Positions 42,225-50,723 are shown, numbered from the stretch's first letter. The stretch is DNA of 54,087 nucleotides from Kitasatospora griseola (GCF_014648555.1 NZ_BMRI01000001.1:127271-181357), one strand, 5' to 3'. Made by a program: numbers and translations. The notes: generated by a model from the letters alone, not told the origin.

Positions 42225-42557
42225 GTGCGCGACGTGGGCCCAGGCGGCAGTGGCGGCGGGTTCCAAGTGGATCCGGACGAGCTGGACGGGGCGGGGCAGA
42301 CCGCGAGGATCGTCGCGGAGCGGGTCCCGGACGCGGCCGGGCGGGTGCTGGGTCCGTCCGACAACGCGGAGGGCGGGCTGCGCGGCTGGCTGACGGGCAG
42401 TGAGCTGGACGCCTGCACCACCGCGTGGAAGTCGATGCTGGACCGGCTGTCCGCGGAGATGGACCAGCAGGGCGAGAAGCTCCGGCAGACCGCGGCCAAC
42501 TACCGCAGCGCCGAGCAGGCCGCGGGCAACGCCGTCGCCACGGCCGGTGGGCGGTGA
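42225..42557 (+). CDS. WXG100/ESAT-6-like small helical protein
   Basis: Encodes 110 residues. The GTG at 42225 has GGGGGA 6 nt upstream; a GTG 33 nt earlier is possible. After a Gly-rich start there are two helices split by GLRGWLTGSELDACTTAW, and the second (MLDRLSAEMDQQGEKLRQTA) is coiled-coil-like, ending before YRSAEQAA. This is the WXG100 fold of type VII secretion targets, though a strict W-x-G is replaced by W-L-T-G. Its stop overlaps the next gene's GTG. No EccC or other secretion ATPase is in the window. Confidence 0.72.
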   Translation: MRDVGPGGSGGGFQVDPDELDGAGQTARIVAERVPDAAGRVLGPSDNAEGGLRGWLTGSELDACTTAWKSMLDRLSAEMDQQGEKLRQTAANYRSAEQAAGNAVATAGGR

Positions 42558-44314
42558 CCATGGACGTCCCCACGCTCCGCGACGCGGACCCGCAGCGGCT
42601 GTTCGGCGCCGCCGACGCGTACCAGGCGCTCGCCGAGGCCGTCGCCGACGACGGCCGGCAGTGGCGGGCCGGGGTGGACGACCGGGTGCGGAACTCCGGG
42701 TGGACCGGCAACGCGGCCGACGGCGCCCGGCAGTCACTGTCCCGGACCACCGGCAAACTGGCCGCCGCGCAGCTGGAGTTGGCCCGGATCGCGCCCGTCC
42801 TGCGGGAGGGCGCGGAGGCGTTCGTGCTGGCCCAGGCGGACCTGCGCCGGGCCCTGCAGGAGGCACAGGCCGGCGGCTACCAGGTCTCCGACGACGGCGG
42901 GATCTCCTGGCCGCCGCCGAGCGCCGCCGAACGGCACGACCCGGACGCGCCCGACCGCGCCCGGCAGGGCACCGACCTGCGCGACCGGATCGGCGAGGCG
43001 CTGTCCAAGGCCGCGCACGCCGACCAGGTGACGGCGGAGCGGCTGCGCCAGTACACCACCGACGCCCGCACCGGCGCCGGCCTCGACCCGGGCACCGCCG
43101 CGATGCGGCTGAACAGCACGCTGCTGCGCGCGTTCACCGGCAGTGAGGACCTGGTCCTGGCGGGCATGCCGGACCAGAACGCCTCGCCGACCGAGGTGAA
43201 CTCCTGGTGGAAGTCGCTGCCGGCGGACGAACAGCAGCGGCTGATCAGCCAGCACCCGGGCGAGATCGGCAACCGCAACGGCATCCCCACCCCGGCCCGC
43301 GACCAGGCCAACCGGATCCGGCTCGACCAGCTGGTGAACGACCTGTCGTCCCGTCAGAACCTTTCGGAGTGGGACCAGAAGAAGCTGGAGGGCTTCCGTT
43401 CCATCCAGGGCCGGCTGAAGGACGACCAGGGCAAGCAGCCGCCCGCCTACCTGCTGGTGATCGGCGACCAGGGCCAAGGCCGGGCCGCACTCGCGTACGG
43501 CAACCCGGACACCGCGGACGACGTGGTGGCGTACGTTCCGGGCCTGAACACCGAGATCAAGAACATGGGCGGCGGCGACGCCAACCGGGCCCGCGACCTG
43601 TGGCAGTCCGCGCACGACATCGACCCGAGCCGGTCCACCGCCTCGATCGCCTGGCTGGGCTACGACGCCCCGCAGGCCAAGGGGATCAGCCCGGACGCGC
43701 TGGCGGTGGCCGGCGACGAGCGGGCCAAGCAGGGCGGCGAGGCCTACCAGGGCTTCCTGCAGGGCCTGCGGGCCTCGCACGAGGGCCAACCGGCGCACCT
43801 GACGGCGCTCGGCCACAGCTACGGCTCGTTCACCGTCGGGCAGGCGGCGCAGCGGCCGGGCGGCATACCGGCGGACGACATCATCCTGGTCGGCTCGCCC
43901 GGCACCGGTGCGCAGAAGGCCGGGCAGCTGGGCGTGGACGGCTCGCACGTCTGGGTGGGCGCGGCCGAGCACGACCCGGTCTCGCACCTGCCGAGCCACG
44001 CCGAGGCGAAGGGCATCGGCATCGGCGCGGGCATCGGCGGTCTGGTCGGCGGCGTGCCGGGCGCGGTGCTCGGCGGCTTCATCGGTGACAAGATCGCGGG
44101 GCACGGTGATCCGCACGAGCTCTGGTTCGGGCAGGACCCGGCGAGTTCCGAGTTCGGCGCGCGCCGTTTCGACGTGGCGGACGGCCCGCTGGGCTTCCAG
44201 TCGCACTCGGACTACTGGAATCAGGGCGACGGCCGGGACGGCCACTCGCTGCGCAACATGGGCATGATCGTCTCCGGTCACGGTGACCGGGTGATCGGAC
44301 AGGACCGGCGATGA
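42554..44314 (+). CDS. DUF1023-family alpha/beta hydrolase with N-terminal WXG-like helices
   Basis: Encodes 586 residues from a GTG overlapping the upstream stop; an ATG two codons on is also possible. Residues 1-130 are helical with NSGWTGNAAD, a WXG turn, so it may itself be a secretion partner. Residues ~280-560 are DUF1023: LLVIGDQGQGRAALAYGNPD, the nucleophile elbow GHSYGS (about residue 415), DIILVGSPGTGA and EHDPVSHLPSH. There is a Gly-rich segment (GIGIGAGIGGLVGGVPGAVL) near 495 that could insert in a membrane. No signal peptide. Function in the family is unknown, probably a secreted esterase or hydrolase. Confidence 0.83.
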   Translation: MTMDVPTLRDADPQRLFGAADAYQALAEAVADDGRQWRAGVDDRVRNSGWTGNAADGARQSLSRTTGKLAAAQLELARIAPVLREGAEAFVLAQADLRRALQEAQAGGYQVSDDGGISWPPPSAAERHDPDAPDRARQGTDLRDRIGEALSKAAHADQVTAERLRQYTTDARTGAGLDPGTAAMRLNSTLLRAFTGSEDLVLAGMPDQNASPTEVNSWWKSLPADEQQRLISQHPGEIGNRNGIPTPARDQANRIRLDQLVNDLSSRQNLSEWDQKKLEGFRSIQGRLKDDQGKQPPAYLLVIGDQGQGRAALAYGNPDTADDVVAYVPGLNTEIKNMGGGDANRARDLWQSAHDIDPSRSTASIAWLGYDAPQAKGISPDALAVAGDERAKQGGEAYQGFLQGLRASHEGQPAHLTALGHSYGSFTVGQAAQRPGGIPADDIILVGSPGTGAQKAGQLGVDGSHVWVGAAEHDPVSHLPSHAEAKGIGIGAGIGGLVGGVPGAVLGGFIGDKIAGHGDPHELWFGQDPASSEFGARRFDVADGPLGFQSHSDYWNQGDGRDGHSLRNMGMIVSGHGDRVIGQDRR

Positions 44315-44820
44315 ACGACTTCGCGGCACCCCACCCGTCGGCCGCGCTGCTGGCCGCGAAGGCGGCGGTGGACGAGCTGCTGGACTCCGCCCCGGCGGCG
44401 CTGAACCCGCCCGCCGACTGGGCGGACGGCCCGTACGTGGCGGTGGAGCACGAGCACCCGTACACCCGGGAGCCGGACGGCACCGCGCACCTGGAGAAGC
44501 GGCGCTACCTGATGACCCGGCTGTCGGCGGACCGCTACCCGGAGCTGCTCGCCCAGCTGGGCCGGGCCTGGCGGGCCCGCGGCTGGCAGCTGAGCGGCGA
44601 GAACGATCCGGTGCTGCCGCTGCTGCGGGCCGAATCACCGCTCGGGACGGTCGAGTTGAGGATCGGCATCCCGGGCAACGCGACGCTGCTGGCGCGGGTG
44701 CAGGACGTGCCGCCGAGCGGCACCTCGTACCCGTTCGGCGGCGACTCCACCGTCCCGCTGGGGCCGGACGGCGTGATGGACACCATGCCGCGCCGGCACG
44801 ACCCGTTCTGGTCGGTGTGA
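44311..44820 (+). CDS. Hypothetical cytosolic protein, paralogue of the next lipoprotein
   Basis: Encodes 169 residues and overlaps both neighbours by 4 nt. There is no signal peptide. It shares an ordered set of blocks with the next gene's product: DGTAHLEKRRYL, ARGWQLSGEN, GIPGNATLLARV and a C-terminal GPDGVMDTMPR ... DP-W. I do not recognise a named family; similar pairs follow DUF1023 genes in actinomycetes to my knowledge, but I cannot verify this here. It may be an immunity- or chaperone-like partner of the hydrolase. Confidence 0.7.
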   Translation: MNDFAAPHPSAALLAAKAAVDELLDSAPAALNPPADWADGPYVAVEHEHPYTREPDGTAHLEKRRYLMTRLSADRYPELLAQLGRAWRARGWQLSGENDPVLPLLRAESPLGTVELRIGIPGNATLLARVQDVPPSGTSYPFGGDSTVPLGPDGVMDTMPRRHDPFWSV

Positions 44821-45404
44821 CGCCGATGAGCGGTCGGACGAGGCTGCGGGTGGCGGGCGCCGTCGCGGCGCTGCTGCTGGGGCCGGCGCTGGCGGGCTGC
44901 GGCTCCTCCGGCGCGGCCGCGGGCGGCGGTTCGGCGCAGGCTGCGGACCTGGCCCGGGGGCGGCTCCAGGAGCTGGTGGACGGCACCACCTCGGCGCTGA
45001 CGCCCGCGGTGCGGTTCGCCGACGACGCCTTCCGTGCGGTGCCGCACGAGAACGCCCGCCGGGACAACGACGGCACCGCGCAGTTGACGCTCCGTCGGTA
45101 CGTGCTGACGAAGGTCTCCGAGGCCAACCGGCCCCGACTGCTGGAGCAGGTCCGGGCGTACTGGACCGGCCGCGGCTGGACGCTGACCGAGAACTCCGCC
45201 TTCGCGGCGGGCGCGCGCACCTCCGACGGGACGGGCGTGACCGTCACCGTCGGCGTGCCCGGCAACGTGACGGTCGCCGCCACCGCGCGGGTGAAGGACC
45301 CGGGCGCCACCGAGCCGTTCGGGCCTGCCCCGAGCCCGCTGCCGACCGGCCCCGACGGGGGCCCCGACACCCTGCCGCGGTTCACCGACCCGGGGTGGTC
45401 CTGA
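44817..45404 (+). CDS. Lipoprotein paralogous to the upstream protein
   Basis: Encodes 195 residues from a GTG in the upstream stop (ATG three codons later is an alternative). The signal peptide ends in a lipobox (ALAGC, Cys about residue 28). The mature part parallels its neighbour: DGTAQLTLRRYV, GRGWTLTEN, GVPGNVTVAATA and GPDGGPDTLPR ... DP-WS. The pair looks like a duplication in which one copy faces outside and one inside. It is the last gene of the WXG100/DUF1023 run. Confidence 0.78.
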   Translation: MTPMSGRTRLRVAGAVAALLLGPALAGCGSSGAAAGGGSAQAADLARGRLQELVDGTTSALTPAVRFADDAFRAVPHENARRDNDGTAQLTLRRYVLTKVSEANRPRLLEQVRAYWTGRGWTLTENSAFAAGARTSDGTGVTVTVGVPGNVTVAATARVKDPGATEPFGPAPSPLPTGPDGGPDTLPRFTDPGWS

Positions 45405-45684
45405 CGTCCGTCCCGACGGGCCCGCCCGACCTTTGACCTGGACGAACCGGGCCGGACCGGGTCTGATCGGACGTCAGCACAGGTGACGTGGGCGGCATTT
45501 GCCGGGGCGCTCTAGGGCTGGCGTGGCCATGCTGGTTATAGTCGCCCATGATTTAGCCGGAACGGCGGCCGGCCGAGGGGTTCCCTCGGTATTGCCATTG
45601 CCGTTCGTCGGCCATGTCGCCATGCCGTCCGCAGCTCCGGGCCGTCGTGTGTTCCGCCGTTGACCACGGGGAGAGACGACGACC
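45405..45684. other. Gene-free region with a long-range inverted repeat
   Basis: CTGACGTCCG (45401-45410) is complementary to CGGACGTCAG (45468-45477), which could close a large stem around a CCGGGCCGGACCGGG core. TATAGT at 45537-45542 is a -10-like hexamer about 140 nt before the next gene, without a good -35. No ORF is credible. Confidence 0.4.
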
Positions 45685-46590
45685 ATGGCACACACGACCG
45701 GGCGGGGGCGCACCGCGCTCGTCGCCGTCATCGGCGGGACGCTGCTGCTGGGCGGCTGCGGCACCGGCTCCGGCGAGAAGAAGGTGGACCTGCACGCACT
45801 GCTGCCGGAGGCGGTGCGCAAGGCGGGGGTGCTGAAGGTCGGCACCTCGTTCACCGCGGCGCCGGTGGTGTACCGCAACGACCGCAACGAGCCGGACGGC
45901 CTCGACCCGCACCTGGCGGACAAGCTGGGCGCGGCGCTCGGCATCCGGATGGAGCTCCACGACGCCGGGCCGTTCGCGAACGTGCTGCCGGGCCTGATGA
46001 GCCGCCAGTACGACATCGCGATGTCCGGCATCACCGACACCCGCGAGCGCGAGGAGGGCCTGGACAAGGACGGCAAGCCGACCGGTCCGGGCGTGGACTT
46101 CGTCGACTACTTCATGGCGGGCATCGGCATCGCCGTCGACAAGGGCAACCCGCAGAACATCGCCGACATCGACCAGCTGTGCGGGCACACCGTGGTGGTC
46201 AAGAAGGGCACCACCCACGACGACCTGGTGCAGCGCCAGGTGAAGGCCTGCGAGCACGAGTCGAAGCCGCTGAAGGTGGTGCAGACCGACACCGACACCG
46301 CCGCGCTGGAGAAGCTGAAGGGCCAGGCGGACGCGTTCGTCACCGACTACCCGAAGGCCAAGTACGCGGCGCAGACCGTGGACAACGGCAACGCCTTCCA
46401 GATGGGCGGCCCGCAGATCCAGCCCCGGCCGTTCGGCATCGCGGTGCGCAAGGAGGATGCGGCGCTGCGCGACGCGCTGATGCGGGCGATGAACCGGCTG
46501 ATCACCGACGGCACCTACGACCAGGTGCTGGCCGACCACGACATGGCGGTCGGGGCGATCCAGAACTCGGTGATCAACGGCTCGACCTGA
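45685..46590 (+). CDS. Amino-acid-type ABC substrate-binding lipoprotein (SBP family 3)
   Basis: Encodes 301 residues; GGGGAGAG precedes the ATG. Lipobox LLLGGC, Cys about residue 25. The solute-binding family 3 plan is clear: LKVGTSFTAAPVVYRN, GLDPHLADKLGAALG, YDIAMSGITDTRERE, DFVDYFMAGIGIAVDKGNP, and LITDGTYDQVLADHDM at the end. These bind polar amino acids or opines. No permease or ATPase gene is adjacent, so it is an orphan binding protein that must work with a remote transporter or act as a sensor. Confidence 0.88.
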   Translation: MAHTTGRGRTALVAVIGGTLLLGGCGTGSGEKKVDLHALLPEAVRKAGVLKVGTSFTAAPVVYRNDRNEPDGLDPHLADKLGAALGIRMELHDAGPFANVLPGLMSRQYDIAMSGITDTREREEGLDKDGKPTGPGVDFVDYFMAGIGIAVDKGNPQNIADIDQLCGHTVVVKKGTTHDDLVQRQVKACEHESKPLKVVQTDTDTAALEKLKGQADAFVTDYPKAKYAAQTVDNGNAFQMGGPQIQPRPFGIAVRKEDAALRDALMRAMNRLITDGTYDQVLADHDMAVGAIQNSVINGST

Positions 46591-46608
46591 TCGGGGCCTT
46601 CGCCCGGG

Positions 46609-47772
46609 TCAGTGCGCGCGCAGGGCCAGCACGGCGACGTCGTCGGTGAGGGCGCCGGCGTGGCGGCGGACGTCCTGGGCGAGGAAGGCGACCAGGGTGT
46701 CCGGGTCGGTGATGGGCAGCGTGCCGAGCCGGGCGGCCAGCGGGTAGAACTCGCCGTCGCCGTCCCGGGCCTCGGTGACGCCGTCGGTGTGCAGCAGCAG
46801 GCTGTGCCCGGCCGGCAGCGACACGGCGGTGGGCCCGGCGGCCGGACCGGCGGCGAGGTGGCCGAGGCCGAGCGGGAGGTCCTCGGCGCAGCGGACGGCG
46901 GCGACCGTGCCGGGGCCGACCACCAGCGGGTCCAGGTGGCCGCGGTTGACCAGCTCGAACCGGCCGGTGAAACGGTCGTGCTGGACCAGCACGGCGGTGA
47001 CGAACAGCTCGCCGTCGCCGCGGTCCTCGGCCGCCCGCCGCACCTGGCGGTCGAGCTGGGCGGCGAGTTCGCCGAGGTCGGCGGTCTCGTGGGCAGCGAT
47101 CCGGAACGCGCCGACCACGTCGGCGACGGTGCGCACCGCCTCCAGGCCCTTGCCGCGCACGTCGCCCAGCAGGATCCGGGTGCCGTACCGGGTCTCGCAC
47201 ACGTCGTACAGGTCGCCGCCGATGCCGACGTCGGCCTCCGCGGGCCGGTACAGCCCGGCGGCGCGCAGCCCCCCGACCCGGGCGGGGACGGGGTGCAGCA
47301 CGGTGTGCTGGAGGGTGTCGGCGACGGCCCGCATCCGGACCAGGTCGCGGGCCTGGCAGCGGCGCTGCCGGGCCAGCCCGGCGCCCATCACACCGGCCAG
47401 CACGGTGCCCAGGTACGTCCACAGGTGGTGCTGCTCGTAGAGGTGCCCGGCCCGCAGGGCGAGCAGCGCCTGGAGGCCCACGGTGAGGGCGGTGGCGCCG
47501 GCCACCACGGCGGGGCCGGCGCTGAACGCGACGACCACCGGCAGCACGGTCAGCAGGAAGCCCGCGGCGACGGACCGGGGGACGGACTCCTCCAGCGCCA
47601 GGTCGGCGACCAGCAGCAGGATCGGCATGACGCGCACCCAGGTCGGGGTGCGCAGCGCCTCCGCCATGGCGGCCTCCCACCGGGCGGTGGCCTGACGGCC
47701 GTGCTGGCCGTGCTGGCCGTGGGCCGCCTCGCCGGGGGCGACGCGAACGGGAGCGGCGGTGGGCGCGGGCAT
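46609..47772 (-). CDS. SpoIIE-family PP2C phosphatase with N-terminal membrane domain
   Basis: Encodes 387 residues. The N-terminus has a HGQHGQHG repeat, then about four hydrophobic segments (residues ~50-140). The phosphatase domain (about 165-385) has GIGGDLYDV, ILLGDVRGKG, VNRGHLDPLVV, LLLHTDGVTEARD and LTDDVAVLAL, so the Mg/Mn-binding Asp residues are kept. Such Streptomyces proteins dephosphorylate anti-sigma-factor antagonists. No kinase or antagonist gene is adjacent. A TATGAT-like -10 (minus strand, 47893-47898) lies between it and the P450 gene. Confidence 0.9.
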   Translation of the reverse strand: MPAPTAAPVRVAPGEAAHGQHGQHGRQATARWEAAMAEALRTPTWVRVMPILLLVADLALEESVPRSVAAGFLLTVLPVVVAFSAGPAVVAGATALTVGLQALLALRAGHLYEQHHLWTYLGTVLAGVMGAGLARQRRCQARDLVRMRAVADTLQHTVLHPVPARVGGLRAAGLYRPAEADVGIGGDLYDVCETRYGTRILLGDVRGKGLEAVRTVADVVGAFRIAAHETADLGELAAQLDRQVRRAAEDRGDGELFVTAVLVQHDRFTGRFELVNRGHLDPLVVGPGTVAAVRCAEDLPLGLGHLAAGPAAGPTAVSLPAGHSLLLHTDGVTEARDGDGEFYPLAARLGTLPITDPDTLVAFLAQDVRRHAGALTDDVAVLALRAH

Positions 47773-47900
47773 GCTGACCTCCTCGGCGGGCGTCCGGATC
47801 CGGGTGCGATGTCGCTTTCAATCGTCCCGTGCCGTCGGTCGGGGCCACCCCTTACCAAAGTCCCGACGAGTTGGGCCCTTGGACCCGATTCGATCATATT

Positions 47901-49199
47901 TCAACCACTTCGGTGACCTGTGTCACCCCCGGGTTCACGACGCCTCGGCGGCTGGACGGCTGGACGGCTGGACGGCTCGACGGCTCGGCCGGTGAGGGTG
48001 ACGGGCAGGGTGCGGTAGCCGCGCAGCACCAGCCGCTCCCGCCAGACGGCCGGACCGGCGGCGGCCAGGTCCGGGAAGCGGCGCAGCAGCGCGGGCAGCG
48101 CGGCGGTGGCCTCCAGCCGGGCGAGCTGCGCGCCGAGGCAGTAGTGCGGGCCGCCGCCGAAGCTGAGCGGCCGGCCGGCGGCGCGGTCCGGGTCGAAGCG
48201 CCCGGGGTCGGCGTAGCGCCGCGGGTCGCGGTTGGCGGCGCCGATCAGCAGCAGCACGCCGGTGTGCAGGGGGACGGGCATGCCGCCGACCGTGAGGCCG
48301 TCGGTGAGCGCGATCCGGGAGGTGAGCTGGACGGGCGAGTCGAACCGCAGCACCTCGTCCACCAGGGCGGCCGGATCGAGGTCGCCCTCACGCAGCCGCG
48401 CGGCGGTGTCGGGGTGCCCGAGCAGCAGGGCGAGGGCGTTGCCGAGCAGGTTGCCGGTGGTCTCGAAGCCGGCCACCAGCAGCAGCGCCAGGTTGGCCAG
48501 CAGCTCGGTGTCGGACAGCCGCTGCGGGTCGGCGTCGGCGGTCGCGACCAGCGCGCTGACCAGGTCGTCCTTCGGGTCGGCGCGCCGGAGGGCGGCCAGC
48601 TCGGCGAAGTACTGCGAGAGTTCCCCGGCGGCGCGGTCGGCGGCGACCAGTTCCGCGTCCTCGACCAGCGCCTCCAGCGTCACGGTGAGGTCGGCGGCCA
48701 GTGGCCGGAACAGGTGCCGGTCCTGCTCGGGCACGCCGAGCAGCTCGCAGATCACGCCGATCGGCAGCCGGAACGCGAAGGCGTCCAGGAAGTCCACCGG
48801 GCCGTCGCCGTGCTCGGCGAGCTCGTCGAGCAGCGCGTCGACGGCGGCGGTGACGGCGGGCTCCAGGGCCGCGACCCGGCGCGGGGTGAACACCGAGGAG
48901 ATCAGCGAGCGCATCCGGCCGTGGTCGGGCGCGTTGCGCTGCAGGATCGAATCGCCCAGCAGGGTCTGGCCCGGGTGTTCGAGGTAGTCCGGCTCGAACC
49001 GGGTGGCCAGCTCCGGGTCGATCACCCCGAAGGCGGGGGTCCGCAGGACCTCGTCGGCCTCCTCGTGGCCGGTGACCATCACCATGTACTCGTCGGTCTG
49101 CACGACGGGCCCGAGTGCGCGCAGCTCCTCGTACAGCGGGTACGGCTCGCGGCGGCCCTCCGGGCCCAGCAGCCCGTTGACGATCGCGGCGATGTCCAT
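47901..49199 (-). CDS. Cytochrome P450 (bacterial class I)
   Basis: Encodes 432 residues; GGGGGAG lies before the ATG. Heme ligand motif FGGGPHYCLGAQLAR (Cys about residue 350), I-helix AGFETT, K-helix EVLR and the later FDPDR meander are all present, so it should be active given a ferredoxin. No ferredoxin gene or biosynthetic partner is next to it. The final ~25 residues (after VTLTGRA) are a Pro/Arg-rich tail encoded over an 8-bp tandem repeat, so the C-terminal end is probably recent and non-functional. Confidence 0.92.
   Translation of the reverse strand: MDIAAIVNGLLGPEGRREPYPLYEELRALGPVVQTDEYMVMVTGHEEADEVLRTPAFGVIDPELATRFEPDYLEHPGQTLLGDSILQRNAPDHGRMRSLISSVFTPRRVAALEPAVTAAVDALLDELAEHGDGPVDFLDAFAFRLPIGVICELLGVPEQDRHLFRPLAADLTVTLEALVEDAELVAADRAAGELSQYFAELAALRRADPKDDLVSALVATADADPQRLSDTELLANLALLLVAGFETTGNLLGNALALLLGHPDTAARLREGDLDPAALVDEVLRFDSPVQLTSRIALTDGLTVGGMPVPLHTGVLLLIGAANRDPRRYADPGRFDPDRAAGRPLSFGGGPHYCLGAQLARLEATAALPALLRRFPDLAAAGPAVWRERLVLRGYRTLPVTLTGRAVEPSSRPAVQPPRRREPGGDTGHRSG
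47912..47927. promoter_or_regulatory. Palindrome at the 3' end of the P450 gene
   Basis: GGTGAC-CTGT-GTCACC lies about 140 nt upstream of the SpoIIE phosphatase start, just beyond a TATGAT-like -10 (47893-47898). It may be an operator for that gene; no strong -35 supports it. Confidence 0.3.
47951..47982. repeat. 8-bp tandem repeat in the end of the P450 gene
   Basis: GCTGGACG occurs three times in a row (47951-47974), followed by GCTCGACG. Because 8 is not a multiple of 3, gain or loss of a unit shifts the reading frame of the last ~15 codons. Confidence 0.85.
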
Positions 49200-49270
49200 G
49201 CGACTCCCCCAAGCAGCAGTCGTGTTCCTTCGTTCGGAGCGGGAACGGCCGGACGGCGCACCGGGGTTCC

Positions 49271-49379
49271 CGGCGGGCCGGACCGGACGGGCGGTCGGCG
49301 GGCGGGCGGCGGCGAGCGGCGGGCCGGACCGGACGGGCGGCCGACGGGCGGGCGGCGGCGAGCGGCGGGCCGGACCGGG
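49271..49379. repeat. 46-bp GC-rich tandem repeat, 2.4 copies
   Basis: Units begin at 49271, 49317 and 49363 (the last truncated at 17 nt). Units 1 and 2 differ at two positions only (GTCGG against GCCGA). It fills most of the gap between the divergent P450 and ArsC-like genes. Confidence 0.85.
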
Positions 49380-49397
49380 CGGCCCGGGGTCGGTGGG

Positions 49398-49403
49398 TAG
49401 GCT
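49398..49403 (+). promoter_or_regulatory. -10 element for a leaderless ArsC-like mRNA
   Basis: TAGGCT ends 8 nt before the ATG and no Shine-Dalgarno is present, so transcription would begin at or next to the start codon. Confidence 0.5.
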
Positions 49404-49411
49404 GGCCGGTC

Positions 49412-49771
49412 ATGGAGATCTGGATCAACCCGCGGTGCAGCAAGTGCCGCACCGCCCTGGGCGAGCTCGACGCGGCGGGCGCGGAGTACACGGTGCGCCG
49501 CTACCTGGAGGAGCCGCCGACGGCCGCCGAACTGACCGAGGTGCTGGGCCGCCTCGGCCTGGAGCCGTGGGACGTGGCCCGCGTCGACGAGCCGGTCGGC
49601 AAGGAGCTGGGCCTGCGGTCCTGGGGCCGCGAGGACGCCGACCGGGCCCGCTGGGTCGAGGCGATGGCCGCGCACCCGGCGCTGATCCAGCGCCCGATCA
49701 TCACCGCCGACGACGGCTACACGGTGATCGGCCGCACCGAGGAAGCCCTCAAGGACGTGCTCTCGCACTGA
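49412..49771 (+). CDS. ArsC/Spx-family thioredoxin-fold protein (arsenate-reductase-like)
   Basis: Encodes 119 residues. The N-terminal CxxC is NPRCSKCRTA (Cys 10 and 13) and the anion-site Arg is in ALIQRPIITAD (about residue 92), as in ArsC of the glutaredoxin-linked type. Classical ArsC has a single Cys before CxxT/S; the CxxC form is also found in Spx/YffB-like proteins, so reductase activity on arsenate is not certain. No ars genes are adjacent. Confidence 0.85.
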   Translation: MEIWINPRCSKCRTALGELDAAGAEYTVRRYLEEPPTAAELTEVLGRLGLEPWDVARVDEPVGKELGLRSWGREDADRARWVEAMAAHPALIQRPIITADDGYTVIGRTEEALKDVLSH

Positions 49772-49860
49772 CCTCGCGGCGCTGACAGCCCGCTGACAGC
49801 GTGCTGTGAGCGGGCCCCGGCAGGCTGGCCCGGCCACCTCCGATCCGACAGGAGCCCGCC

Positions 49861-50709
49861 GTGCCCGACCTGCCGATCCGCCGACTGACCGTCACCGCCG
49901 TCCACCGCCCCACCCCGCGCACCGCCCGGGTGAGCTTCGCCCTGCCGCCCGGCGAGTTCGCCCTGGCCGGGCCCGACCAGCAGGTCAAGCTGTACTTCCC
50001 GCGCCCCGGGCAGGACCGCCCCGACCTGCCCGCGGCGGCCCCCGGGCAGGACCTGATGGACTGGTACCGGGCCTGCCACGCCGTCCCCGAACACCGCCGC
50101 CCGTGGATGCGGTCCTTCACCGTCCGCGCCCACGACGCCGAACGGCACACCGTGGACGTCGACTTCGTGCTGCACGGCGACGGCCCGGCGGCCGACTGGG
50201 CGGCCCGCGCCCGGCCCGGGCAGGAGCTGGCCATGTTCGGCCCCTCCCCCGAGTTCGCCCGCCCGTTCCCGCTGGACGGCGGCCGGCCGCTGCTGTTCGC
50301 CTGCGACGAGTCGGCGCTGCCCGCGCTCGCCACCCTGGTGGAGGCCCTGCCGGCCGGCGCCCGGGCCCACGCCTGGATCGAGACGGCCGGCCCCGAGGAG
50401 CAGCAACCCCTGCTCGGCTTCGGCGAGTTGACCGCCCACTGGATCCACCGCGAGGACGCCGCCCCCGGCGAGCGACTGCTCGCCGCCGTCCGCTCCGCCG
50501 ACCTGCCCGCCGGCCTCGACCACGCCTGGCTGGCCGGCGAGGCCGGCACCGTCCGCGAGCTCCGCCGCCATCTGCTGACCGAGCGTCACCTCGACCGCGC
50601 GAACGTCCACTTCACCGGCTACTGGCGCCACCGCCTCACCCAGGACGACGCACCCACCGCCGAGGACCTCGCCGACGCCCGGGAACTGCTGGCGCAGTAC
50701 GGCGGCTGA
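49861..50709 (+). CDS. Siderophore-interacting FAD protein (SIP/ViuB family)
   Basis: Encodes 282 residues from a GTG with AGGAG upstream. The FAD-binding motif is MRSFTVRAH (about residue 83) and the NAD(P)H part has ACDESALPALATLVEALP and HAWLAGEAGTVRELRRHL, with a C-terminal YWRHRL. SIP proteins reduce imported ferric siderophores at the expense of NAD(P)H. It is 33 kb from the vibrioferrin-type cluster and has no iron box in the preceding 90 nt, so it need not be part of that system. Confidence 0.9.
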   Translation: MPDLPIRRLTVTAVHRPTPRTARVSFALPPGEFALAGPDQQVKLYFPRPGQDRPDLPAAAPGQDLMDWYRACHAVPEHRRPWMRSFTVRAHDAERHTVDVDFVLHGDGPAADWAARARPGQELAMFGPSPEFARPFPLDGGRPLLFACDESALPALATLVEALPAGARAHAWIETAGPEEQQPLLGFGELTAHWIHREDAAPGERLLAAVRSADLPAGLDHAWLAGEAGTVRELRRHLLTERHLDRANVHFTGYWRHRLTQDDAPTAEDLADARELLAQYGG

Positions 50710-50717
50710 CCGACTGC

Positions 50718-50723
50718 TACCGT
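50718..50723 (+). promoter_or_regulatory. -10 element for the first DUF1152 gene
   Basis: TACCGT ends 8 nt before the GTG; no Shine-Dalgarno is present. The same word precedes the second copy (51729-51734, 7 nt before its ATG), so the promoter was duplicated with the gene. Confidence 0.5.

Noticed and set aside
49271..49379. CRISPR-like array
   Set aside because: Units are directly adjacent with no spacers and only 2.4 copies, and there are no cas genes.
49861..50709. Assignment of the SIP flavoprotein to the siderophore operon
   Set aside because: It is 33 kb away, has no iron box in its short upstream gap and lies in a different neighbourhood; a functional link is possible but unsupported.
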